NCBI RefSeq assembly: GCF_016907735.1
Contig: NZ_JAFBCP010000001.1
Coordinates: forward strand, 1,798,001 to 1,862,000
Direction: 5' to 3'
DNA from: Brevibacterium paucivorans
GTDB lineage: Bacteria; Actinomycetota; Actinomycetes; Actinomycetales; Brevibacteriaceae
Length of the DNA: 64,000 nt
A program made the translations under genes and the position numbers. The notes below the pieces were generated by a model. That model did no database searches. It was given only the letters and a program-made list of their open reading frames with translations, and was not told where the DNA came from. This document shows positions 1 to 8,944 of this stretch, one piece after another; within the stretch, counting starts at the first letter, position 1; each line of letters starts with the position of its first letter.

Positions 1-461
1 ATGCCCTGATCTTTTAGAAACGCGTGGAGTTGGTCTACATCGGCTCCTCGCGAACCAACCTTAAGTGTGCGAAACGCTGGCAGGTCTCCTTGGGCCACAA
101 TGATGGGGCGGGAAGACACCTCAGCGACTACCGTCCCTGCCTCAACACGGTCACCTGCCTTAAAAGGTACTGAGGTGACAATCGCCTCGTCTTCGCCCGA
201 GGTGACGAACCGTGGTGTGTTTGTGAATTCTTTCGTGGTTGAACAGTCCGCAGTCACCGTGCGACTTACGGTTCCCTTTTCCACGGGTACTGTGATGGTT
301 GAGGGCGACACATCGCTGGCTTGTGCGGCCTTTTGCACTTCGGTGCGTGCTTTACCGAGCCACAACCACGCAATGACGTTTGTGGCTACGAGCAGGACAA
401 TAACTGCGCAAACGATGACTTGCTTGCGTGACCACCTGGAGAACAGGCGAGGCTGAGCCAT
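1..461 (-). CDS. Membrane-fusion adaptor with peptidoglycan-binding domain, C-terminally cut by the window edge
   Basis: I translated this directly from the minus strand; the reading frame stays open from an ATG at 461-459 to the window start. About 15 basic N-terminal residues precede one hydrophobic segment (VIVCAVIVLLVATNVIAWLW, residues ~16-35). An extracytoplasmic region follows, with the beta-rich style of HlyD/RND-type adaptors (FKAGDRVEAGTVVAEVSSRP is lipoyl/barrel-like). The visible end, GSRGADVDQLHAFLKDQG, is the start of a peptidoglycan-binding-like domain. In actinobacteria such proteins accompany MacB-like ABC exporters, and I infer the ABC genes lie beyond the left edge. The start lies 5 nt after the stop of the upstream lipoprotein gene, so the two form an operon. 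The substrate cannot be inferred. Confidence 0.72.
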   Translation of the reverse strand, partial: MAQPRLFSRWSRKQVIVCAVIVLLVATNVIAWLWLGKARTEVQKAAQASDVSPSTITVPVEKGTVSRTVTADCSTTKEFTNTPRFVTSGEDEAIVTSVPFKAGDRVEAGTVVAEVSSRPIIVAQGDLPAFRTLKVGSRGADVDQLHAFLKDQG

Positions 462-466
462 ATGGG

Positions 467-1384
467 CTATCCAAATTCCTTTTTGGACCGATCGAGCGCT
501 TCGCGACGAATCTCCAGCGCCCCGTGGATCTGCGATTCATAGAAGTCGGCGATACCGGTGAGATAGCGGTCCTCAATGAACGTCCGCTTGGTTCCGTATT
601 CCAACGACTCTTGGCAAGTCGCGTCCGCCATTGCGATGTCGTAGGACTTTGCCGGATCTGTGGTAGCCCACACCTGCGCGACATCAGGCGTGGTGACTTC
701 TTCGCCGTGACTGTCCTTTCCGAAACCCGCCTTTCTCATGCAAGTTGCCCACGAACTGTGCAGATCCTGCATTTCCTGATCGTCTAATGCGCCATTAAAC
801 GCGTCCAGAATAAGTTGTGAGCTAATAAAGTCGGCTTGGTCGGCCTTTTCGAGTGAACCAAACTGCTCTTCATCGGCTTTGTTAGAGCAGCCGCCGTTGG
901 TGTTGCGCAGTTGCTCGTTCTCTTCAGCGTCAGCGGCCTCTTCAGCCAGCTCAGAGTCTTCTTTTGGCTCGCCCCGAAAGGCTTTGTTCCAGTCCTCGCG
1001 CTGGCTCTGAGGTGTCTTGGTGTACCCGGCGTTGTCGTGAGGGGCGTTTTCTTCGGATGGTTCGGTTGGGTAACCCCGGTTCTCCTTCACCTCATCTGTC
1101 GAAATGACATCGGTTTCATCGAGCACGGACGAAAACGAATTCGCATCTGTTGAAAGCTCTGGTTCGTATTGAAAGTGTGCTTGGTTCATGCAGTTTTGAA
1201 TAAACCGCTGGTTGTAGTTGTGCAGAGCCATCGAATCTTTAAAGAGTCCACGGATCTCTGAACGGATTTCCTTGCGTGGTTGATCAGGGACGGCGAAACC
1301 ACTGTCTTCGCTCTCTGACCCGCAACCGGTAACAAAGAGCGCTGTCGCACAAATAAATACTAGAGAGGTGACGGCTACTTTCAC
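467..1384 (-). CDS. Secreted lipoprotein with two Cys-Met motifs
   Basis: 305 residues. The N-terminus is a type II signal peptide: MK, a hydrophobic core, then lipobox LFVTGC with the lipidated Cys at about residue 21. The mature protein is acidic (long E/D-rich stretch at residues ~110-165). It carries two similar short motifs, NCMNQAHF at about 64-71 and TCMRKAGF at about 214-221, which suggests two copies of a small Cys-containing fold that could pair by disulfide. The start is GTG at 1384-1382 behind an AGAAAGAA-type ribosome site. The next gene, 5 nt downstream, is a membrane-fusion adaptor, so a role as an accessory lipoprotein of an ABC export complex at the outer face of the membrane is likely but inferred. 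I do not recognise a named family. Confidence 0.75.
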   Translation of the reverse strand: MKVAVTSLVFICATALFVTGCGSESEDSGFAVPDQPRKEIRSEIRGLFKDSMALHNYNQRFIQNCMNQAHFQYEPELSTDANSFSSVLDETDVISTDEVKENRGYPTEPSEENAPHDNAGYTKTPQSQREDWNKAFRGEPKEDSELAEEAADAEENEQLRNTNGGCSNKADEEQFGSLEKADQADFISSQLILDAFNGALDDQEMQDLHSSWATCMRKAGFGKDSHGEEVTTPDVAQVWATTDPAKSYDIAMADATCQESLEYGTKRTFIEDRYLTGIADFYESQIHGALEIRREALDRSKKEFG

Positions 1385-1511
1385 TGGTGGTTCTTTCTGT
1401 GAAAATGGTCAGCATCATCGCCAACCTAAAGTCATTCTAAACCCCGGTCGGGGGGGGCAAAACGAAACGGTGAAAGCGTCAGTCAGACGAGCCTGCCTGT
1501 GACCACCCCAC

Positions 1512-2177
1512 TCACCGCAACAGCGAACCGAGGAAGTCGTCTTCCTTACTTTCTGGCTGGACGTCGTCGTACTGGGGCAAAGTTGCGCTGGTATCCATGG
1601 GCTGGTGCGGACCGCCCGGGTAGTCCTTGCCGAACAACTGGAACGTCCGCAGCCTCACTGAGTCGAACCCGAACCGTGCGATCTCGGCCATGGGAAGCGA
1701 CAACGGGCTTGGATCCCACGAACCATTAGCCGAAATGCGGTCAAACGCCACAATCCGATTACGAATCTCACCAATGCGCCCACTGTACGCATCGATCTCA
1801 TGCCCAGTGCCGTGCGAATACGTAAACAGACCCACAAACGCCTTCGCGTCGATCACCGTACGCGCCAGCGCCTTAGTCGACCCCAGCTCCAGTTCGTGAG
1901 CCGGCTGGCGTACCAGTTCCTTTCCCGTCTTTTCAGCAACCCGCTGAATCAGCGGTTCCGTCAACGGTGGGTCCACCCGTGTAATGTCGCGCAGGCGCAC
2001 AGCATCAAACCCCTGCGCCTGCAACTGCCGGTTCACAGTCGCCACGAGCACCCACTTGTCGAAACCTGCCACCACTCCAACCAGCGGCCACATTTCAACG
2101 CCTTCACGCGTGATCTGTACAAGGGTCCCGTTGGTTTGTGACTCTTCTAGACGCGCCTGAATCTTCTTTAGTCGCAT
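1512..2177 (-). CDS. Conserved hypothetical cytoplasmic protein
   Basis: 221 residues, no signal peptide or membrane segment. The N-terminal ~60 residues (LVQITREGVEMWPLVGVVAG, then a stretch around TVNRQLQAQGFDAVRLRDI) look like a small beta domain reading 'effect on a binding value', but I cannot assign a family. The C-terminal ~25 residues are Gln/Asp/Ser-rich and probably disordered. The start ATG at 2177 is preceded by GAGGGGA about 5 nt upstream and a TAGAAT -10-like box further up, so it has its own promoter. It is transcribed in the same direction as the methyltransferase gene upstream of it (33 bp between them). Function unknown. Confidence 0.7.
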   Translation of the reverse strand: MRLKKIQARLEESQTNGTLVQITREGVEMWPLVGVVAGFDKWVLVATVNRQLQAQGFDAVRLRDITRVDPPLTEPLIQRVAEKTGKELVRQPAHELELGSTKALARTVIDAKAFVGLFTYSHGTGHEIDAYSGRIGEIRNRIVAFDRISANGSWDPSPLSLPMAEIARFGFDSVRLRTFQLFGKDYPGGPHQPMDTSATLPQYDDVQPESKEDDFLGSLLR

Positions 2178-2210
2178 ATCGTCCCCTCGCCTTGTACGCT
2201 CATTCCCATT

Positions 2211-3485
2211 CTAGTCCGTCCGCCCACCAGTCTGACGCGCCAACCTGACAACCACCTCGGCGTGGGACGTATGCGGAAACATATCCAAGAACCGCGCCTG
2301 CTCAATCCTGTACCCGGGCATTTTCGCAAGATCCGCCGCCAAAGTGTGCGGATTGCAACTCGAATAGATCACGTGCGGAATCCCGGACTGCTCGACCCAC
2401 CTGGCCATGTCCTCACCCATCCCGCGCCGAGGTGGATTCACAATCAACACGTCCGGCACCTGTGTCTGTTGGTGGGCCCACTGGGCGGCATCGGCACAGA
2501 TGAAGTTCAGCCCGAGGTCGCTCTCGCCTGCCGTGTCCAGCTCGGCTTTCTGCGCGGCTCCATGTGCGAGTTCCCGCGCCACCTCCCGCGCGGACTCGAC
2601 CGCAGCAGGGGCCACCTCGACACCCGTGACCTGCCGGCCTGGCCCGGCGACGTGCAGAGCGAAACCGCCAACCCCACAAAACAAGTCCCACGCCCTGAGG
2701 CGACGGCCGTGGGAAGTGGCGGGCACCTGGGCGTTGGAAACCCACTCACGCACCTGCTCATACAGACCAGACGCCACCACAGTATTCGTCTGCACAAACG
2801 ACTGCGGCCTAACCTTCAACTGCACCCGCCCCTGCGTCACCGGCAACCACTGCGGGCCATACAACGCGATCTCTTCGTCGCCCTCGATGATCGCCGTGTG
2901 AACAGGGTTGATGTTCGCGCTCACCGAAAACACCTCGACCCCCTCACACGCGTCCATAAAAGCGGGCAAGTGCTCCTGAATACGCGGCAGGGCAGACTGT
3001 GACGCCAACACAAACCGCACCATCACCCGGTTGTCATCACCAGCCGTGACAATCACGTGCTTGAGCTGACCCTTACGTTTGCGCACGTTATACGGCGGGA
3101 CCTGCGCGCGCTTGATGAGCCAGGGGAGTGTGCGAATCACGGTGTGAATCGATTCGGGGTACAAGGGGCAGTCGGTTAGGTCAATCCCAGCCCCGTCGTC
3201 GTCCAAGATGCCCAACGTGGGGTGCTCGGTGGTTCCCGCGACCACCATCTTGACCTTGATACGGAAACCGGACTCCGGGCCCACAACCGGGGGCAACCAG
3301 CTTTGTTCTTCCTCCTGAGCCGCCCTTGCTGCCCCAGTTGCCCAAAACGGTGCCAACAGGTCAGCGACCTCGGCCTGCTGCGACTCCACGCGCGTACTCA
3401 TGGGAACGGGGAGAAGCGTGCAGGAGCGGCACAGGCCGGCATCAAAATACGAACAATCCACGCCTCCCACTTTCTCATATCTCAC
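2211..3485 (-). CDS. rlmC: 23S rRNA (uracil-C5)-methyltransferase, RlmC/RumB type
   Basis: SAM-dependent RNA m5U methyltransferase of the TrmA/RlmCD family; RlmC modifies U747 of 23S rRNA in E. coli. The N-terminus carries the short Cys cluster CSYFDAGLCRSC typical of RlmC, expected to hold a 4Fe-4S cluster together with a later Cys. SAM-binding motif DLFCGVGGFALHVA lies mid-C-terminal. VNPPRRGMG and the catalytic SSCNPHTL (nucleophilic Cys) are near the end. There is no TRAM domain, which favours RlmC over RlmD. I chose GTG at 3485-3483, giving about 424 residues, because GGAG lies about 10 nt upstream. An in-frame start at 3539 is possible but would overlap the ilv promoter region. Divergent from ilvBNC. 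Confidence 0.85.
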   Translation of the reverse strand: MRYEKVGGVDCSYFDAGLCRSCTLLPVPMSTRVESQQAEVADLLAPFWATGAARAAQEEEQSWLPPVVGPESGFRIKVKMVVAGTTEHPTLGILDDDGAGIDLTDCPLYPESIHTVIRTLPWLIKRAQVPPYNVRKRKGQLKHVIVTAGDDNRVMVRFVLASQSALPRIQEHLPAFMDACEGVEVFSVSANINPVHTAIIEGDEEIALYGPQWLPVTQGRVQLKVRPQSFVQTNTVVASGLYEQVREWVSNAQVPATSHGRRLRAWDLFCGVGGFALHVAGPGRQVTGVEVAPAAVESAREVARELAHGAAQKAELDTAGESDLGLNFICADAAQWAHQQTQVPDVLIVNPPRRGMGEDMARWVEQSGIPHVIYSSCNPHTLAADLAKMPGYRIEQARFLDMFPHTSHAEVVVRLARQTGGRTD

Positions 3486-3509
3486 ACTATGGTCACTCCA
3501 TGTCAATGT

Positions 3510-3540
3510 TTGACACCGCTCGGTGGGTGCCCCATACACT
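3510..3540 (+). promoter_or_regulatory. Promoter of the ilv leader (sigma-A type)
   Basis: TTGACA at 3510-3515 and TACACT (TAnnnT) at 3535-3540, with a 19-bp spacer. Transcription should begin about 7 nt after the -10 box, which is at or next to the leader-peptide ATG at 3548. The leader would then be translated from a leaderless mRNA end. Confidence 0.65.
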
Positions 3541-3547
3541 AAGTGAC

Positions 3548-3604
3548 ATGAACAACATTGTCGTCCTTATTAGCAAGCGCGCGGAGTTACTCCAAGCGTT
3601 CTAA
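3548..3604 (+). CDS. ilvL: ilvBNC operon leader peptide (attenuation)
   Basis: Short ORF of 18 codons, MNNIVVLISKRAELLQAF then TAA. Seven of 18 residues are branched-chain amino acids (2 Ile, 2 Val, 3 Leu), in two clusters IVVLI and LL. It sits between a promoter (-10 TACACT) and a Rho-independent hairpin, 85 bp before ilvB. This is the classical layout of transcription attenuation: ribosome stalling at Ile/Val/Leu codons when charged tRNAs are scarce would prevent terminator formation. Corynebacterium ilvBNC is known to use such a leader. No Shine-Dalgarno is seen; the ATG lies 7 nt after the -10 box, so it is probably leaderless. Confidence 0.85.
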   Translation: MNNIVVLISKRAELLQAF

Positions 3605-3620
3605 CAAGGACGAACCCGCG

Positions 3621-3655
3621 CGCCCCTTCCGGATAACGGTAAGGGGCGTTTTTAT
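3621..3655 (+). terminator. ilv attenuator hairpin
   Basis: CGCCCCTT (3621-3628) pairs with AAGGGGCG (3641-3648). Inside, CCG (3629-3631) pairs with CGG (3637-3639) around a GATAA loop, with one bulged T, and TTTTTATT follows at once. It begins 16 nt after the leader-peptide stop and lies before ilvB, so it acts as an attenuator rather than an end-of-gene terminator. Confidence 0.85.
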
Positions 3656-3688
3656 TGGTCACACGACCACCCAGACTAAGGAGCTATC

Positions 3689-5515
3689 TTGGCCACAACG
3701 CAACCGGCACCGGCTTCGGCCACCAGGGCCCACCCGGTACCAAAACGAACCTCGCCAGAGAACCTTACGGGCGCACAAGCCGTCATTCGTAGCCTCGAGC
3801 TCCTTGGTGTCGACACGGTATTCGGCCTTCCCGGCGGCACGATCCTCCCCACCTACGACCCACTGCTGGACTCCAAAACCATCAACCACATCCTGGTGCG
3901 CCACGAGCAAGGTGCCGGCCACGCCGCGGAAGGCTACGCCTCGGCGACGGGACGCGTGGGCGTGTGCATGGCGACCTCGGGGCCGGGAGCAACCAACCTA
4001 GTCACCGCGCTTGCCGACGCACACATGGACTCCGTGCCAGTCCTGGCCATAACGGGCCAGCAGTCCTCCACCCTGCTGGGAACCGACGCGTTCCAAGAAG
4101 CCGACATCGTGGGCATGACCATGCCCATCACCAAACACAGCTTCCTGGTCACGCGCGCCGAAGACATCCCGCACGCAATTCAATCGGCATACCACATCGC
4201 TTCAACCGGACGCCCCGGACCGGTTCTGGTGGACATCACCAAGGATGCGCAGAACGCCGTTGCAGAATTCGTGTGGCCCGACGCCCCCAACCTGCCCGGC
4301 TACCGGCCCACCACCCGGCCACACGCCAAACAGATCAAAGAAGCGATCAAACTCATCGAACAGTCCACCCGGCCTGTGTTCTACGTGGGCGGGGGAGTGA
4401 TCCGAGCCCAAGCCAGCCCACAGCTGAAGGAACTGGCCGAAGCCACCCGGATCCCCGTTGCCACCACACTCATGGCACGCGGCGCCTTCCCCGACTCGCA
4501 CCCGCTGCACGTGGGCATGCCCGGCATGCACGGGACGGTGAGCGCGGTGACGGCGTTCCAGAAGTCGGACCTGCTCATCGCCGTGGGTGCTCGGTTCGAC
4601 GATCGCGTCACCGGCAACCTCGAAACCTTCGCTCCCAACGCCAAAGTCATCCACATTGACATTGACCCGGCTGAAATCGGGAAGAACCGCGCGGTGGACG
4701 TGCCCATCGTGGGAGACGCCGCCGAGGTGCTCGCCCAGTTGACGGCCGAACTCACCGCCTCGAAGTCCTCGGCCTTGGACAACGACCGAGGTGCGTGGTG
4801 GTCACAGCTGAACACGTGGAAGACCACCTACCCACTTGGATTTGAGCCCAACGATCAAGGACTGTGCGACCCGCAGTACGTGATCGAAAGGATTTCGGCC
4901 CTGACCGGGCCGGAAGGAACCTACGTCGCGGGTGTTGGACAGCACCAGATGTGGGCCAGCCAGTTCGTCACCTTCGACCGGCCAAACTCGTGGCTCAACT
5001 CAGGTGGGCTGGGAACCATGGGGTACTCCGTGCCTGCCGCTATGGGTGCGAAAGTGGGGCAACCCGAACGCACCGTGTGGGCAATCGACGGTGACGGGTG
5101 CTTCCAAATGACCAACCAGGAACTCGCCACCTGCGCACTCAACAACATCCCTATTAAGGTCGCGGTCATTAACAATTCGTCTCTGGGGATGGTGCGGCAG
5201 TGGCAGACCCTGTTCTACGACGGTAGGTACTCCCACTCCGACCTGAACACCGGGCACGAATCCGTGCGCGTCCCCGACTTCGTGAAACTCAGCGAAGCCT
5301 ACGGGTGCTTGGGGATGCGCGTTGACCGCAACGAAGACGTGGACGCAGCGATTGCGACCGCTCTTGAAACCAACGACCGTCCCGTGGTGATTGACTTCAC
5401 CGTTCCCGCCGACGCCATGGTGTGGCCCATGGTTCCTGCCGGCGTGAGCAACGACCAGATCCAGTACGCCCGCGACATGCAACCAGACTTCGACGACCCC
5501 ATGGAGGAGTTGTGA
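3689..5515 (+). CDS. ilvB: Acetolactate (acetohydroxyacid) synthase, catalytic subunit
   Basis: 608 residues, the usual length. ThDP- and FAD-dependent first common step of Val/Leu/Ile synthesis: condenses two pyruvates, or pyruvate with 2-oxobutyrate. The N-terminal ThDP pyrimidine domain contains GLPGG and the catalytic Glu in [14 protein letters not shown]. The middle FAD/regulatory domain contains [11 protein letters not shown]. The C-terminal ThDP pyrophosphate domain contains [12 protein letters not shown] with the Mg-binding Asn [12 protein letters not shown]. The start is TTG at 3689, chosen because AAGGAG lies about 5 nt upstream and no in-frame ATG precedes the conserved region. The stop overlaps the ilvN start (GTGA). 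Controlled by the leader peptide and attenuator upstream. Confidence 0.95.
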   Translation: MATTQPAPASATRAHPVPKRTSPENLTGAQAVIRSLELLGVDTVFGLPGGTILPTYDPLLDSKTINHILVRHEQGAGHAAEGYASATGRVGVCMATSGPGATNLVTALADAHMDSVPVLAITGQQSSTLLGTDAFQEADIVGMTMPITKHSFLVTRAEDIPHAIQSAYHIASTGRPGPVLVDITKDAQNAVAEFVWPDAPNLPGYRPTTRPHAKQIKEAIKLIEQSTRPVFYVGGGVIRAQASPQLKELAEATRIPVATTLMARGAFPDSHPLHVGMPGMHGTVSAVTAFQKSDLLIAVGARFDDRVTGNLETFAPNAKVIHIDIDPAEIGKNRAVDVPIVGDAAEVLAQLTAELTASKSSALDNDRGAWWSQLNTWKTTYPLGFEPNDQGLCDPQYVIERISALTGPEGTYVAGVGQHQMWASQFVTFDRPNSWLNSGGLGTMGYSVPAAMGAKVGQPERTVWAIDGDGCFQMTNQELATCALNNIPIKVAVINNSSLGMVRQWQTLFYDGRYSHSDLNTGHESVRVPDFVKLSEAYGCLGMRVDRNEDVDAAIATALETNDRPVVIDFTVPADAMVWPMVPAGVSNDQIQYARDMQPDFDDPMEEL

Positions 5516-6027
5516 CAGTGAGCCGCCATACCCTTTCGGTTCTGATTGAAAACAAACCCGGCGCGCTCACGCGCTTCACCGGGTTGCTAGCCCGTCGCGG
5601 TTTCAACATTGATTCCCTGGCAGTGGGAACAACAGAAGTTGAAGAGATTTCCCGTATTACGGTCGTGGTTGACGTCCGTGATACGCCCCTTGAACAGGTG
5701 ACAAAACAGCTCAACAAGCTGATCAACGTCATCAAGATCGTGGAGCTGGAGCCCGAACAATCCGTCAGGCGCGCCCACGTGATCTTCAAGGTCAAAGCTG
5801 ATCCACAAGCGCGAGCACAAATCGCCAGCACATGCGAACTGTTCCGCGCCCACATTATTGATGTGTCGGCTGACGCAGTGTGTATTGAAGCAACGGGTGA
5901 ACAGTCCAAGCTTGACGCGCTGCGACGGGTGCTCGAACCGTTTGGAATCAGAGAAATCGTGCAATCAGGAACCGTGGCAATTGGACGCGGCGGCAAGTCC
6001 ATTTCGGACAAGGCCCTGCGGAACTAA
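5512..6027 (+). CDS. ilvN: Acetolactate synthase, small regulatory subunit
   Basis: 171 residues. An N-terminal ACT domain ([20 protein letters not shown], residues ~4-23, then NIDSLAVG) is expected to bind valine for feedback inhibition, followed by the conserved C-terminal AHAS small-subunit domain. It pairs with the IlvB catalytic subunit. The GTG at 5512-5514 overlaps the ilvB stop TGA (5513-5515), so translation is coupled. A second GTG at 5518 is the alternative start. Confidence 0.93.
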   Translation: MTVSRHTLSVLIENKPGALTRFTGLLARRGFNIDSLAVGTTEVEEISRITVVVDVRDTPLEQVTKQLNKLINVIKIVELEPEQSVRRAHVIFKVKADPQARAQIASTCELFRAHIIDVSADAVCIEATGEQSKLDALRRVLEPFGIREIVQSGTVAIGRGGKSISDKALRN

Positions 6028-7125
<1,098 letters not shown>

Positions 7126-7151
7126 GCAGTAGCGCTTGCCCTTGCGACGCT

Positions 7152-7190
7152 TGTGGCCCTCAGCATTTTGCTGAGGGCCACAGTTGTTTT
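7152..7190 (+). terminator. Rho-independent terminator after ilvC
   Basis: A perfect 14-bp stem, TGTGGCCCTCAGCA (7152-7165) with its complement at 7169-7182 and a TTT loop, followed by GTTGTTTT. It lies 26 nt after the ilvC stop. Confidence 0.85.
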
Positions 7191-7234
7191 CGCTTCCGTT
7201 CTCACTTCCGCTTTGGCCCGGAAGAGGCAGGCGG

Positions 7235-7328
7235 GCCGAGGTGCCGGGCAGGCCGAGGTGCCGGGCGTGTGGGAGGTGCCCTGCCAGCCGAGGTGCCGGG
7301 CGTGTGGGAGGCGCTGCCACCTCGGCGG
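7235..7328. repeat. GC-rich short tandem repeat carrying four CCGAGGT heptamers
   Basis: Three near-identical units starting GCCGAGGTGCCGGGC (about 7235, 7252 and 7287). The last two are followed by GTGTGGGAGG and CTGCC-type tails. An inverted copy, CACCTCGGC, ends the array (7318-7326). The block lies between the ilvC terminator and the end of the minus-strand ThDP enzyme gene. No coding capacity is evident. It may come from local duplication of the genome-wide CCGAGGT motif. Confidence 0.7.
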
Positions 7329-7342
7329 CGGTTGACCTTGTG

Positions 7343-8896
7343 TTACATCACGACTTCGATGAGGTACGGGCCTTGAGCGTCAAGACCAGCGCGGAAGGCG
7401 GTTGCGAGGTCGTCCATGTTGTCCACGGCCTGACCGTCCACGCCCATCGACTTGGCCAGTGATACCCAGTCGATCGAGGGGTTGGTGAGGTCCATGAGGG
7501 CTTCTGCGCGCGGGCCACCAAAGTCAGCGCCCACATTGCGCATTTCGTCGCGCAGGATCTGGTACTTGCGGTTCGAGAAGATCACTACCACGATGTCCAG
7601 TCCCTCGCGCGCGTACGTCCATAGCGACTGTGGCATGTACATGCCGGACCCGTCGGACTCCAAGCAGATCACCTTGCGGTCTGGGCAGGCCACTGCCGCG
7701 CCGGCTGCCGTGGGGAGCGCGTAGCCAATAGACCCGCCGGTTCCCAGCATGTAGTCGTGCGGTTGGGCGGTGGCTGCGGTGGAGAAGAACGTGAAGCCGG
7801 TGGTGATGCTTTCGTCGACCACGATGCCGTTTTCCGGAATCATGTTGGCCAGCAGGTCGCCCAGTTTCTCTTTGGTGATAGAGCCGGTGGGTAGGTCCGG
7901 TAGGTCCAGCGCCGAGGTCGTCGCCTCTTTCGCCGTGTCTGCGCCTACCGCTGTGACCAGGGCCTGGAGTGAGGCCGTGAGGTCGTGGCGTGGCTGGGCC
8001 AACTCCACCACGTGCATGGCTGGGGGAGTGAGTGCGCTGGGCCGGTTGGGGTAGGCGAAGAACCCGACTGGGGCCTTCGACCCCACCAGGACCAGCAGGT
8101 CGTAGTCCTTGAGGAAGTCCACGGCAGCAGGGGTGGCGTACGGGACGCGCTTGACTGGCACACGGCCAGCACCCTGGGTGACGCGAGCGACCATGTTGGG
8201 GCACAGCAGATCAGCGCCGGTTGCTTCTGCGATCAGGCCCGCGCTGCGCAACGGGACTTCGCGTAGAGCGTTCTTGCCCAGGAGAATTGCTGGGTTTTTC
8301 GCTTTTTTCAGGGCAGCTGCTGCGCCTTCGATGATGTCGTCTGCAGGGATTCCGGCTGCGGGCACGAACGCCTTTCTTGGTTCCTGCTGGTTCTCCACCG
8401 GGTTCCATGCGGAGTCGGCAGGCAGGATGAGCGAGGCGATCTGGCCCGGGTTGGTCAGTGACGCGGCGATTGCGGCGGCCGTGTCGTGGGAGACGGAGTC
8501 GGCGTTCGCGGTGGTACGCACCCAGTGGCTGAACGGGCGTGCGGCACCTTCGACGTCCGAGGTGAGCGGGGCGTCGTACTGGCGGTGGTAGATCGCGTGG
8601 TCACCAATGACGTTGACGATTGGGGACTGCGCGCGGATCGCGTTGTGCAGGTTGGACAGTCCGTTTGCCAGGCCAGGACCCAGGTGCAGGAGCGTTGCGG
8701 CCGGTGTGTCTTTCATGCGCGCGTAACCGTCAGCGGCTCCCGTGACCACGCCTTCGAACAGGCCCAAGATGCAGTTGATTTCCGGGGTGTCATCGAGTGC
8801 TGCAACGAAGTGCATTTCCGAGGTTCCCGGGTTTGCAAACACCGTGTCGACACCGTTGGCGAGCAGGGTCTGCGTCAGGCTGTGCGCACCGTTCAT
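7343..8896 (-). CDS. ThDP-dependent decarboxylase / acetolactate-synthase-like enzyme
   Basis: 517 residues with the three-domain ThDP fold. The N-terminal pyrimidine domain holds the catalytic Glu in NPGTSEMHF. A central domain follows. The C-terminal pyrophosphate domain contains GSIGYALPTAAGAAVA and ESDGSGMYMPQSLWTYAREG with FSNRKYQILRDEM. It resembles the MdlC/benzoylformate-decarboxylase branch often labelled 'acetolactate synthase large subunit' in databases. It is shorter than IlvB and has no small-subunit partner, so I do not call it a second AHAS. The start has AAGGAGAACC upstream. It lies downstream of a TetR gene on the same strand. Substrate unknown. Confidence 0.8.
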   Translation of the reverse strand: MNGAHSLTQTLLANGVDTVFANPGTSEMHFVAALDDTPEINCILGLFEGVVTGAADGYARMKDTPAATLLHLGPGLANGLSNLHNAIRAQSPIVNVIGDHAIYHRQYDAPLTSDVEGAARPFSHWVRTTANADSVSHDTAAAIAASLTNPGQIASLILPADSAWNPVENQQEPRKAFVPAAGIPADDIIEGAAAALKKAKNPAILLGKNALREVPLRSAGLIAEATGADLLCPNMVARVTQGAGRVPVKRVPYATPAAVDFLKDYDLLVLVGSKAPVGFFAYPNRPSALTPPAMHVVELAQPRHDLTASLQALVTAVGADTAKEATTSALDLPDLPTGSITKEKLGDLLANMIPENGIVVDESITTGFTFFSTAATAQPHDYMLGTGGSIGYALPTAAGAAVACPDRKVICLESDGSGMYMPQSLWTYAREGLDIVVVIFSNRKYQILRDEMRNVGADFGGPRAEALMDLTNPSIDWVSLAKSMGVDGQAVDNMDDLATAFRAGLDAQGPYLIEVVM

Positions 8897-8944
8897 GGTT
8901 CTCCTTGTCTCAATAGATATGGGGCAAAAGTGGAGTGTGTCACA

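Noticed and set aside
7235-7328. A CRISPR array
   Set aside because: Units are about 15-36 bp with no constant repeat plus unique spacer pattern, no leader, and no cas genes nearby.
7343-8896. A second acetolactate synthase (ilvG)
   Set aside because: It is shorter, lacks a regulatory partner, and its motifs fit the broader benzoylformate-decarboxylase-like ThDP family, so I kept the generic call.
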